This document shows positions 24,602-33,600 of a stretch of 38,235 bases of DNA, piece by piece. A program made the position numbers and the translations under genes. The stretch's first letter is position 1, and every line of letters starts with the position of its first letter. A model generated the notes under the pieces. The model ran no database searches. It saw only the letters and a list, made by a program, of their open reading frames with translations, and was not told the origin of the DNA. The stretch covers positions 14,598 through 52,832 of the forward strand of contig JAHDDB010000001.1 of assembly GCA_020629575.1 (NCBI GenBank). Direction: 5' to 3'. This stretch comes from Caedibacter sp. (GTDB taxonomy: Bacteria; Pseudomonadota; Gammaproteobacteria; Francisellales; Francisellaceae).

Positions 24602-27316
24602 ATGAAAAAAATGTTAATCAATGCGCGTCAAGCAGAAGAAACGCGTATTGCAATCGTCGACAACGTTCAATTGATGGATTTAGACATCGAGAGTGTTGAC
24701 AGAGAACAGAAAAAAGCCAATATCTACAAAGCAAAAATTTCACGCATTGAGCCAAGCTTAAATGCTGTTTTCGTTAATTATGGTGAAGATAAGAACGGTT
24801 TTTTGCCATTTAAAGAAATCTCCCCTGAATACTTCAAGAAGACAGCCAAAGACCAAGACACTCCGTTAAATGAGTTGCTTGATGTCGGTCAAGAATTGAT
24901 TGTGCAGATTGCTAAAGAAGAGCGTGGTTCAAAAGGTGCGGCTTTAACAACTTTCATCACACTTGCTGGCTGCTATATGGTATTGATGCCAAATAATCCA
25001 AGTGCCGGCGGTATCTCTCGTCGCATTGAAGGTGACGAGCGTCAAAAACTCAAAGCCCTTTTTGATTCTCTAACCATCCCTGCCAATATGGGCGTTATTA
25101 TCCGCACAGCAGGTGTTGATCGCTCAGCTGATGAAATTCAAGCGGATCTTGATACTTTGACAACACTTTGGGATGCAATCAAACGTGTTTCATATCAGCG
25201 TAAAGCACCTTTTTTAATTCACAAAGAAAGTGACATTACTATTCGTGCTATTCGTGATCACTTAAAAGAAGATATCAAAGAAATTATTATCGATGATGAG
25301 GAGTCTTACGAAGACCTTAAGCGCCAATTAAGCATGCTACGTCCGAGCTTTGTCGAGCGTTTGCAGCTTTATAAAAAAGATCTGCCATTATTTAACGCTT
25401 TCCAAATTGAAAAGCAAATTGAAAGCGCATTTAAACGTGAAGTGCAGCTGCCATCGGGTGGCTCAATTGTGATTGATACCACAGAAGCATTAACTGCAAT
25501 CGATATTAACTCAGCACGTTCTACCAAAGGTGACAATATCGAAGAGACGGCTTTTGCGACAAACCTTGAAGCAGCTGAGGAAATCGCGCGACAATTACGC
25601 TTGCGTGACCTTGGTGGTTTAATCGTTGTTGACTTTATTGATATGGCATTTTTCCCCAATCAAAAGGCAGTTGAGCAAAAGCTGGTTGATTCTTTATTCC
25701 ATGATCGCGCACGCATCCAAATGACGCGCATCTCTAAATTTGGCTTGGTTGAAATCTCGCGCCAGCGTTTACAAGCATCTCTTGGTGAGTCAGTAATGCA
25801 CTCATGCCCACGTTGCGCAGGACATGGTTTTATTCGTTCAATCCCATCCTTAGCATTATCTATTTTACGCAATGTTCATGCTGAGGCAGTGCGTGATAAA
25901 ACCAATGAATTACGCGTACAATTACCCATTGATGTCGCAACATTCCTGCTAAATGAGAAGCGTGATGAATTAATGCAAATTGAAGAAGGTACTAGTACCA
26001 AGGTTACCTTAATTCCTAATGCCAACTTACAATCTCCACATTTCAGCGTGCAACGCATTTGGGGTGATGCTTATACGGCAAGTCGTCCAAGCTATGATTT
26101 GATTGAGGATAAGAAAGATGTTGAGCTTTATAAAACACCAAAACAGGATAAATCAAAGCAGCCAGCGTTAAAATCTGCTGATTATAATCAGTCATCTAAC
26201 AGTAATGACAATAAAAAATCTGACAACAAGCCTCAAGCTACTAAAGAACCCCATAAAGAAGCCAAGCATAGCAAAGCTGAACCAAAAGGTTTTTGGGCAA
26301 AGCTAAGCGCCTTTTTCTTCAGCGATAAAGAAGACAGTAGTGAGCGTAATACACGCGATCAAAAACAATCACACAAATCTACGCAACCAAAGAAAGGTCA
26401 ACACAATAGATCTGATAATAAGAACAATGAGCGTAGTGAGCATCGTGGCAAATCTCAATCTCGTGACGGGCGTAATAATGATCGTGATAACAATCGTCGT
26501 GATAATCGCAACAACAATAGAAATCAGAATGGGAATAAGCCACGTCATCAGCAACAAAGTGAAGAGCGTAATGATCATCACAACAAATCTGCTGATACAC
26601 GTCAAAATAGTGACAATCGCAGTGATCGCGGCAATAAGAATGACCGCAATGACCGTAACAATCGCAATGATAGAAACGATAGAAATGATCGCGACAGAGG
26701 CAATAAAGGCAACCGTAACAATAATCGCAACAACCAACGTCTACAAGTTCACCAAAGTGAAGAGATGGTCGATATTGCTGCACTAAAGAAAGATTCACCT
26801 GAAGCACAAAAAGCGGCAAAAGAAAAAGCGATTATGAAGACAATCTCAACCACACCTGAAGAGAAAATTTCAGTGATGGTTAAAGAAGTTTTAGCCGAAG
26901 TGACGACACTGACCAGTGATCAGGCTGTTCAGGTTGAAACGCATGCTTCACAAACCCGCAAAGTTAAATATTTAAACTTTGAAGTAGTTGACACGCAAGC
27001 ATTAACTGCTGAGATTGCCAAGGAAGAAAAACTTAAGCAAAAAGAGCTTTCCAAACAAGCTAAAGAAGCGCAAGGGTCAACAGCTGAAGCTGAAGAAATT
27101 GGCATCATTATCGGTGAAACCATACTACAAAGTGATGATAACACTACTAATGAGAATAATGAGAACGAAGTTGAAACCGTTGCAGCAAGTGATAATGACG
27201 ACAGCAGCAAGCAGGAAAAAAAACCACGCGCGCGCAAATCAACACGTAAATCTGCGCACATCGAATACTCTCCTGCCGTTGATGTGAGCTCTCAAGGCTA
27301 TATCACTAAAACCTAA
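24602..27316 (+). CDS. rne: Ribonuclease E
   Basis: A 904-residue endoribonuclease that starts mRNA decay and processes rRNA and tRNA. The S1 domain spans about residues 35-120. The catalytic Asp pair is D301 (AIDINSARSTKG) and D344 (IVVDFIDM). The zinc-link is C402-P-R-C405. After about residue 515 the protein is disordered: a probable amphipathic membrane anchor KGFWAKLSAFFF near 565, then an Asn/Arg/Asp-rich tract (about 600-715), an acidic stretch and a basic end (KKPRARKSTRKS). This replaces the degradosome scaffold of enterobacteria; partners cannot be predicted from it. AAGGAT precedes the ATG. RNase G is encoded in the same window. Confidence 0.96.
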   Translation: MKKMLINARQAEETRIAIVDNVQLMDLDIESVDREQKKANIYKAKISRIEPSLNAVFVNYGEDKNGFLPFKEISPEYFKKTAKDQDTPLNELLDVGQELIVQIAKEERGSKGAALTTFITLAGCYMVLMPNNPSAGGISRRIEGDERQKLKALFDSLTIPANMGVIIRTAGVDRSADEIQADLDTLTTLWDAIKRVSYQRKAPFLIHKESDITIRAIRDHLKEDIKEIIIDDEESYEDLKRQLSMLRPSFVERLQLYKKDLPLFNAFQIEKQIESAFKREVQLPSGGSIVIDTTEALTAIDINSARSTKGDNIEETAFATNLEAAEEIARQLRLRDLGGLIVVDFIDMAFFPNQKAVEQKLVDSLFHDRARIQMTRISKFGLVEISRQRLQASLGESVMHSCPRCAGHGFIRSIPSLALSILRNVHAEAVRDKTNELRVQLPIDVATFLLNEKRDELMQIEEGTSTKVTLIPNANLQSPHFSVQRIWGDAYTASRPSYDLIEDKKDVELYKTPKQDKSKQPALKSADYNQSSNSNDNKKSDNKPQATKEPHKEAKHSKAEPKGFWAKLSAFFFSDKEDSSERNTRDQKQSHKSTQPKKGQHNRSDNKNNERSEHRGKSQSRDGRNNDRDNNRRDNRNNNRNQNGNKPRHQQQSEERNDHHNKSADTRQNSDNRSDRGNKNDRNDRNNRNDRNDRNDRDRGNKGNRNNNRNNQRLQVHQSEEMVDIAALKKDSPEAQKAAKEKAIMKTISTTPEEKISVMVKEVLAEVTTLTSDQAVQVETHASQTRKVKYLNFEVVDTQALTAEIAKEEKLKQKELSKQAKEAQGSTAEAEEIGIIIGETILQSDDNTTNENNENEVETVAASDNDDSSKQEKKPRARKSTRKSAHIEYSPAVDVSSQGYITKT

Positions 27317-27344
27317 TTCATTGGAGTTATGTACTTTAGAAATT

Positions 27345-27462
27345 AAAACACCTCGTCAGCCTACGGCTGCCACCCCTCTTATAAAGAGGGGAATTGGACA
27401 AGGACTGGTATTATTCCTCTCTTTGCAAGAGGGGTGCCAAGCTTGCGAGGCGGGGTGTTGAA
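27345..27462. repeat. Paired REP-like repeats, family A, downstream of rne
   Basis: Two copies in inverted orientation. 27345-27395 is the reverse complement of the rnpB-loop element (CGTCAGCCTACGGCTGCCAC and CCCCTCTTATAAAGAGGGG), and 27414-27462 is a divergent copy (CCTCTCTTTGCAAGAGGGG, GGCGGGGTGTT). The arrangement resembles a BIME between rne and the next gene and could protect the rne mRNA 3' end. Confidence 0.85.
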
Positions 27463-27545
27463 ATGAGCAAATTAAGCAACATGAATGCTTAAAATAATTA
27501 CTTTCTTTTTGGATTGCGATAAAGTTTAACAAGTGAGGACAAATG

Positions 27546-28118
27546 ATGATTAAGTTTAGATCTAAAGCACTTTTTATTAGCGGTATTTTATTAGCAAGTT
27601 TAAGCATTCAAACAGCAAACGCTTGTCTTTCCAAAGCCTATAATGATGCATATGCATTGTTTAAGCATGGTCAATATAGCCAATCTGTGCCTGCATTTAC
27701 CAAACTCTACAATAACGGTTGCCCAACTTCTCCCTACTTTCTAGGGACTTATTACACCTACGGGATTGCCGTTAAGCCTAATTATGATACAGCGATCAAA
27801 TATTTTGATAAGTTCCTTGATAAGAAAAATCTGGCACAACCTCGCGACTATCGCGCCAATGCCTATCGTGCTTTGGCATTGATTTACAACGCTAAAAATC
27901 AACCAGCAAAAGCTCATAATTATCTTGTTGACTCTGCCAAGCTAGGCAATACTGAGGCAATGTACTTATTAGGTCGATCATACATCGGCAAAGATCAACC
28001 GTATTATACAAAAACCGATCTTCACCAAGCCTTTATCTGGCTTAATAAAGCCGCTAATTATGGCAATATTGCCGCCATGAAACTCATCTATCAACATGAA
28101 TTACAAAAAGATGCTTAA
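27546..28118 (+). CDS. Secreted Sel1/TPR-like repeat protein
   Basis: About 190 residues. An N-terminal signal peptide (FRSKALFISGILLASLSIQT, cleavage likely after ANA before Cys) is followed by helical hairpin repeats: YFLGTYYTYGIAVKPNYDTA, then AMYLLGRSYIGKD and AFIWLNKAANYGNIAAMKLI, the last two with Sel1-repeat character. Such proteins usually mediate protein contacts in the periplasm. The Cys after the cleavage site lacks a proper lipobox. Two ATGs occur in tandem (27543 and 27546); the second is spaced better from GAGGA. Confidence 0.78.
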   Translation: MIKFRSKALFISGILLASLSIQTANACLSKAYNDAYALFKHGQYSQSVPAFTKLYNNGCPTSPYFLGTYYTYGIAVKPNYDTAIKYFDKFLDKKNLAQPRDYRANAYRALALIYNAKNQPAKAHNYLVDSAKLGNTEAMYLLGRSYIGKDQPYYTKTDLHQAFIWLNKAANYGNIAAMKLIYQHELQKDA

Positions 28119-28141
28119 AGCATAATAAATAGGTAAAACAT

Positions 28142-29542
28142 ATGTTTAAAAGTTTATCCGAACGCTTAGGTGGCTCACTTGACAAACTCAAAGGTCAAGG
28201 CCGCTTAACCGAAGACAATATTAAAAGCGCCTTACGCGATGTGCGTATGGCGTTACTTGAGGCTGATGTCGCCCTACCCGTTGTTAAAGAGTTTATCAGT
28301 CGCATTCAAGAAGAAGCATTGGGTGAGAAAATTCGTACAAGTCTCACACCAGGGCAGACCTTTATTGCAATGGTTAAGAAAGAGCTTGAACGCACATTAG
28401 GTGAGAAAAATGAAACACTTAACTTAGGTGCTCAACCACCTGTTGTTATCTTAATGGCAGGTTTACAAGGCTCTGGTAAAACAACAACTACTGCAAAGCT
28501 TGCAAAACTCTTAAAAGAACGTCACGACAAAAAAGTCATGGTGGTTAGTGCCGATGTTTACCGACCAGCGGCGATTAAACAGCTACAAACTTTAGCTGAG
28601 TCTTTAGATATCAGCTTTTGCCCATCATCAGCTGATGAAAAACCTATTGATATTGCCGAGCGTGCATTGCAACTTGCCAAGCAACAAGTATGTGACGTTT
28701 TAATCCTTGATACCGCTGGGCGTTTGCATATTGATAATGAAATGATGGATGAGGTCAAAGCATTACATCATGCGATGAACCCAACAGAAACACTCTTTGT
28801 CGTTGATAGTATGACTGGTCAAGATGCGGCAAATACAGCTAAAGCATTTAATGATGCTTTGCCGTTAACCGGTGTTGTCCTGACTAAAGCCGATGGTGAT
28901 GCCAGAGGGGGAGCTGCTCTTTCTATTCGTGAGATTACTGGCAAGCCGATTAAGTTTATCGGGATGGGTGAAAAAACCGATGCTTTAGAGCCTTTTCATC
29001 CAGATCGTATCGCTTCACGCATTTTAGGTATGGGCGATGTGCTTTCTTTAATCGAAGAAGTTGAGCACAAAGTCGATCAAAAAGAAGCAAAAGAGCTCGC
29101 AACAAAACTTAAAAAAGGGAAATCATTCACCTTAGAAGACTTTAAAAGTCAATTACAACAAATGAAGAAAATGGGTGGTGTCGGCTCAATGCTAGATAAA
29201 CTGCCAGGCATGGGTAACATGTCTGCTAATCTTCAGGATAAAGTTAATGATAAGATGTTTGTACAAATGGAAGCAATCATTAACTCAATGACGCCTTTTG
29301 AACGTCGCAAACCTGAATTTATCAAGTCATCACGTAAACTGCGTATTGCTAAAGGCTCTGGCACACAAGTGCAAGATATTAATCGTCTATTAAAGCAGTT
29401 CACACAAATGCAAAAGATGATGAAGAAAATTAGTGGTAAAGGCGGCATGGGCAAAATGATGGGGGCTATGCGCCAAATGAAACAAATGAAAAACATGCCA
29501 GGCATGATGCCTCCTGGTGGCAAAGGTGGTAAGCTATTCTAA
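28142..29542 (+). CDS. ffh: Signal recognition particle GTPase Ffh
   Basis: A 466-residue SRP54 homologue that binds signal sequences and 4.5S RNA and docks with FtsY. N domain at residues 1-90; G domain with GLQGSGKTTTTAKLAK, the DTAGRLHID switch and the TKADGDARGG motif; Met-rich M domain at the end (MKKMGGVGSM, SGKGGMGKMMGAM), which holds RNA and the signal peptide. Length matches the family. A short hairpin with five T residues overlaps its stop. Confidence 0.97.
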   Translation: MFKSLSERLGGSLDKLKGQGRLTEDNIKSALRDVRMALLEADVALPVVKEFISRIQEEALGEKIRTSLTPGQTFIAMVKKELERTLGEKNETLNLGAQPPVVILMAGLQGSGKTTTTAKLAKLLKERHDKKVMVVSADVYRPAAIKQLQTLAESLDISFCPSSADEKPIDIAERALQLAKQQVCDVLILDTAGRLHIDNEMMDEVKALHHAMNPTETLFVVDSMTGQDAANTAKAFNDALPLTGVVLTKADGDARGGAALSIREITGKPIKFIGMGEKTDALEPFHPDRIASRILGMGDVLSLIEEVEHKVDQKEAKELATKLKKGKSFTLEDFKSQLQQMKKMGGVGSMLDKLPGMGNMSANLQDKVNDKMFVQMEAIINSMTPFERRKPEFIKSSRKLRIAKGSGTQVQDINRLLKQFTQMQKMMKKISGKGGMGKMMGAMRQMKQMKNMPGMMPPGGKGGKLF

Positions 29543-29552
29543 ATAGCTTTTT
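29531..29552 (+). terminator. Small possible intrinsic terminator at the end of ffh
   Basis: AGCTAT (29532-29537) pairs with ATAGCT (29543-29548) around a 5-base loop, and TTTTT follows. The stem is only 6 bp and AT-rich, and it overlaps the ffh stop codon, so efficiency is uncertain. Confidence 0.4.
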
Positions 29553-29675
29553 GACTCAACTTCATTTGATCAACTTCAAAAATAAATTATCTACTATTTT
29601 CACTTTTATGCAGCAGGAAAATCAGGTACTGTAACGTTTTAGCAATCAAAATGATCAATTTCTGGAAACTTTTTC

Positions 29676-30890
29676 ATGGCAAATAACTCATTAGCAAAGC
29701 AGCTTGGCTGCATGATGATTGTCACCGGCACTGAAATCGGTGCTGGCATTTTAGCACTCCCTATTATCACCGCCAAGCTTGGCTTTATTATCAGTAGTAT
29801 TGTGATGCTTATTGCGTGGAGCATTATGACCTATACCGCGCTTTTAATTGCTGATATCTCGCTATCAATGCCAAAGGGTGCAAGCTTTGCCTCTATTGCT
29901 AAGCGCACATTAGGCTTGCCTGGCGTTATCATCACTTGGATTTCATTTTTGCTCTTGATGTATTGTATTAGTGTGGCGTATATCTCAGGTGCTGCTTCTG
30001 CTTTTAACTCATTACTGCCTAGCATTTCCTCCAGCGCATGGTCATTAATCTTCGTTGTTGTTTTTGGTGCAATCGTCGTCGTTGGTACATCAGCCGTGGA
30101 TGTTATCAATCGCATACTGCTCTCAGCTAAGCTTGTTTTTTTAGTACTTGTTTGTTTGATTTTTTTAAACTTCGTCGACTTTAGCAATTTAGCCGTTTCT
30201 CCAGTAGATTTGGTACCAACGTTATTAATTGCGATCCCAGTGATTATTACTTCTTTTACATCACATATTATTGTACCAACTTTAAGTGATTATCTTAATC
30301 AAGATGCTAAAGCATTATTTCGCGTGATTTTTATTGGCAGCATCATCCCGCTAATACTTTATTTCTTGTGGCTCATTGCAGTACTTGGTGTATTACCTTT
30401 GCATGGACCAATCAGCTTTATGAGCTCTATCTTTGATCACATGAGTGTTGATCAGGCGAATGTTGGTAATATCCTACATGCACTAAAAGAGAAAATCACC
30501 ACAACAACTGCGAATATCAGCATGAACGTCTTTACTGATATCTCAGTGATGACATCATACTTAGGTGTTAGCTTGGCACTTTATCACTTTAATGTTGATA
30601 GTTATCGCTTAAATCGCCTGCCTACTCAATTTAAGACGTTTATTGCGATTATCTTAACCTTCATTATTCCATTACTAGTTAACTTGCTTGACCCTAATCT
30701 GTTTATTAGTGCTATTGGCTATGTTGGTGTGTGTATTGCTGTTTTACTCTTAATGATGCCTGCCGTTATTGCCTATAAACTCAATAAGTCAGGGCATGTT
30801 TTCCATTATAAAATCAGTCAATTCTCGCTATTGTGGCTTATCTCATTTATTGCTGGTATTGCCATTATTGTGATTCATTTTTCTGCCTAA
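29676..30890 (+). CDS. Second aromatic amino-acid permease, HAAAP (TyrP/Mtr) family
   Basis: A 404-residue inner-membrane transporter with about 11 helices. VTGTEIGAGILALPIITAKL is the family's first-helix motif, and FTSHIIVPTLSDYLNQD matches the equivalent site of the paralogue at 19430-20650. The two differ clearly along their length, so they are old duplicates or different specificities (Tyr, Trp). GGAA lies nine bases before the ATG. It is separated from ffh by 133 bases and followed by rsmE after 18, possibly co-transcribed. Confidence 0.9.
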   Translation: MANNSLAKQLGCMMIVTGTEIGAGILALPIITAKLGFIISSIVMLIAWSIMTYTALLIADISLSMPKGASFASIAKRTLGLPGVIITWISFLLLMYCISVAYISGAASAFNSLLPSISSSAWSLIFVVVFGAIVVVGTSAVDVINRILLSAKLVFLVLVCLIFLNFVDFSNLAVSPVDLVPTLLIAIPVIITSFTSHIIVPTLSDYLNQDAKALFRVIFIGSIIPLILYFLWLIAVLGVLPLHGPISFMSSIFDHMSVDQANVGNILHALKEKITTTTANISMNVFTDISVMTSYLGVSLALYHFNVDSYRLNRLPTQFKTFIAIILTFIIPLLVNLLDPNLFISAIGYVGVCIAVLLLMMPAVIAYKLNKSGHVFHYKISQFSLLWLISFIAGIAIIVIHFSA

Positions 30891-30908
30891 CCGTAAGCGA
30901 GTTATTAT

Positions 30909-31646
30909 ATGAGAATTTCTCGTGTATTTTACCCTGCGGTTTCTGCGCAATCCGCAATGATCCCCCTTTCTACTGAAACAAGTCATTATCTTATTCGTGT
31001 ATTAAGGCATAAACAGGGTCATCAAGTTATTTTATTTAATAATACTGATGGGCTTGAGTATCTTGCTGAAATCAGTCACGCAGACCCTAAAAAAACAATA
31101 CTTCAGATATTATCTAAAACTGAAAAGCACAATGAATCACCCATTCATATTCATCTTTTTCAGGCACTGTCTAAGGGGGACAAGTTAGAAACAGTCATTC
31201 AAAAAGCCACCGAACTGGGTGTTAATGAAGTTACTCCAATACTAACCAAACGCGTTGATTATAAGCTCAACCAAGACCGCATAGCGCATAAACTAGAGCA
31301 TTGGCAGAAAATTGCCATAAGTGCGAGTGAGCAATCCGCGCGTGTATTTGTGCCTACAGTTAATATGCCTCAAGCTTTAGTTGATGCATTAACTATCGAT
31401 GCAGATATTAAGTTATTCCTATCTCCTTATAGCAATGAGACAATTACCCATCTCTATCAACAACAATCAGATGCTAAACGATTTGCTATTTATATCGGTC
31501 CTGAGGGTGGTTTTAGTGATGATGAAGAGGTACTTGCCTTAAATAAAGGCTGTCACAGCATACGCCTTGGCAAAAGAATACTACGCACAGAAACTGCGCC
31601 TTTGACAATTATTGCTATATTACAGGCTTTGTGGGGTGACTACTGA
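30909..31646 (+). CDS. rsmE: 16S rRNA (uracil(1498)-N3)-methyltransferase
   Basis: A 245-residue SPOUT-family methyltransferase with an N-terminal PUA-like RNA-binding part (HYLIRVLRHKQGHQVILFN). The C-terminal knotted domain carries ALSKGDKLETVIQKATELGV, YIGPEGGFSDDEEVLA and SIRLGKRILRTETAPLTII, the SAM-binding knot. It methylates U1498 in helix 44 of 16S rRNA. The 3' end overlaps the convergent yhdP gene by 7 bases. Confidence 0.96.
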   Translation: MRISRVFYPAVSAQSAMIPLSTETSHYLIRVLRHKQGHQVILFNNTDGLEYLAEISHADPKKTILQILSKTEKHNESPIHIHLFQALSKGDKLETVIQKATELGVNEVTPILTKRVDYKLNQDRIAHKLEHWQKIAISASEQSARVFVPTVNMPQALVDALTIDADIKLFLSPYSNETITHLYQQQSDAKRFAIYIGPEGGFSDDEEVLALNKGCHSIRLGKRILRTETAPLTIIAILQALWGDY

Positions 31647-33310
31647 ACCTGTTTAAGACTTGGTTTATCCCAACTACCAGTCACATCAAAACTCACTAAG
31701 CCAATATTTCTAAAGATGGTATTACCTAAAAGTTTTGTGCCTAAATAAGTCGCAAAAGCCACAACAGGACCACCAATAGCACCTGCCACTGCCGCGGTTG
31801 TTCCAGAGAAATGCGGCTGATATTTAATGCGCTGGTTGAGTTGTTTATTGGTTATATCGACATTACCCGTCACCACCAAAGCAAAGCTAGGGGTATCAAT
31901 AATCACTGAAGGATTGCTTTTTGCCAAACCATTATCAAGCGTATAAGCACCAATAATACTATTAAACGCCATACCACGATGTTCAAAATCATCATAAGGC
32001 ATAAATAAACGTTTGAAATATGAATCCAGACTTAATAAACCAATATACTTAGCAATCCCTGAATCAACCGACAACACGACACCATTGAGTAAATCAGCTG
32101 TTGCTTTCCCTGAAATAGTCGAAACGTTTGGCATAAGGTCTGGCCAGCTTAATTGTACTTGGACATTGCCAGATCCGCCTTTTAAGAAATTATCATAGCC
32201 AAAGTTATGCAGCATATCACCCCAATTTAATGAAAAGACATTGGCATGTACATAACTACCATACGAGGAAAGCTTTGCTGTCGCTAATAACTTGGCATTT
32301 GGATCATAGGCAGATAATACCGGGATCGATAACACTCCTCCTCTAACCGTTGTTGCCATTAGAAAATTTGGGATCGAGTAACCACCCACTTGCAAGTTAG
32401 TCAACTTGACATTCATATCGGGCGTTTTGCGCAACACATCAGATGTTAATAAGATGTTTAACATCGTCATAACGTCAGTTTCATTTCTTGTATTATTTTC
32501 TTTTCTAGCTTCACCTCTCGTTTGTGGTAAAGCAAAAAATAAATTATCTGCACTAACTTCAATCGGTTCACTTAATGTATCAGGAACGCTGATAACCAAT
32601 GATTTTTGTGACTCTCCACGCGCAATATAGTTTGTGTAATTATGCACACTATTGGTTTGCAAAGTGACATTTTGGTAATTGCTCCCAAAAAGGTTTAACT
32701 GATCAATACTAAGCATCACTTTTGGGCGCAGTAACTGATTAAGCTGTCGATAAACACAGTCGTTATAATTTGCAACCACAAAGCATCCTGTTTGACTAAA
32801 GTTTTCATCAATTATCGGCACGTCTAAGTGCAAGATCTGCTGCCATTGCTCTTTATTTGCTACATTTAGAATATCAGTACTACTGATACTTTGCATTGCA
32901 TTGACTATCAACTGGCTACTTAACATTGATAGCTGTCCATATAAACCTAAATCAGAGACAACACCCTTATCATTAACATTCATGCTTGCGCTTAGCTTGT
33001 CCTGATGTTTGATATCCAATTTGTTACTGAGATGCCATGAGACTGTCTTATTTGCTGATCGATTTTTTTGCCATGTGCTTTTTAATAACAACGGGGTATA
33101 TTCAAAACTTTTTTTCGTTAGTGGTTCACCTAAATTATTCTGCCAGCCCAGTAAGTTAGAATTCACTTGCAAAATACCTTCATTGATATTTCCTCTAATG
33201 GCAAATTCAAATGGCAACACACCTTGCATCACATGATATATCCCATGATCTAATTGCTCAGCACTGAACCTAGGTGAAAATGCGACAGATGCTCCACCTT
33301 CAAGGTTAAT
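31640..33310 (-). pseudogene. 3' part of an interrupted yhdP-like (AsmA-like) gene
   Basis: About 555 codons of the C-terminal half of a TIGR02099/YhdP-type protein, one of the large AsmA-like proteins that bridge inner and outer membrane and help phospholipid transport. The reading stays open upstream to about 33310 (PGINLEGGASVAFSPRF, then SAEQLDHGIYHVMQGV), which lies directly beside the GC-rich insert, so this part lacks its own natural start. A GTG at 33230-33232 could begin a 530-residue fragment but has no good ribosome site. The end (GAIGGPVVAFATYLGTKLLG, SFDVTGSWDKPSLKQV) is typical of the family. Confidence 0.8.
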
Positions 33311-33317
33311 ACCAGGG

Positions 33318-33600
33318 TGCCTCGGGGCTCATAATAGATTTTGGGACTTCCAAGTCAGCCAAAATCGAATCGCTTCCCTCGGCGGTTTATTCTTTTGGGC
33401 GGCACGGCTCCCTCTCAAGCAGGCTGCGACGAAAACTACGTATTCTTCTTCGCCACCTTGCTCCTGTATGCCTCTACGGCGTGAAAATATAGCTTCAAGC
33501 ACAGACTTGCTCTGGCGCCTACGGCACGTCGCGCGCTGGGAATGAAGCCACGCCTACCTTGTCTACTCGACCTCGCGTTCCGCTCTCCATGTCTCGCAGC
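33318..33600. mobile_element. GC-rich insert splitting the yhdP-like gene
   Basis: About 0.28 kb with clearly higher GC than its surroundings interrupts the gene; boundaries are estimated from where YhdP-like protein similarity stops on each side. It contains segments such as GGGCGGCACGGCTCCCTCTC and CGCCTACGGCACGTCGCGCG, and has stops in all plausible frames. I could not find terminal inverted repeats or a clean target duplication, so the element class is unknown. Confidence 0.65.

Noticed and set aside
24445-24699. 84-codon frame overlapping the rne start in another frame
   Set aside because: No ribosome site, it runs into the rne coding sequence, and its second half is a frame-shifted copy of RNase E codons.
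26340-26819. Overlapping open frames on both strands within rne (148, 122 and 146 codons)
   Set aside because: They arise from the low-complexity NRD-rich coding region. Their products are biased (Ile/Val/Thr or Cys/His/Tyr) and lack start signals.
33233-33518. Insert in yhdP considered as a group II intron or IS element
   Set aside because: No domain V-like motif, no transposase frame and no terminal inverted repeats could be seen.
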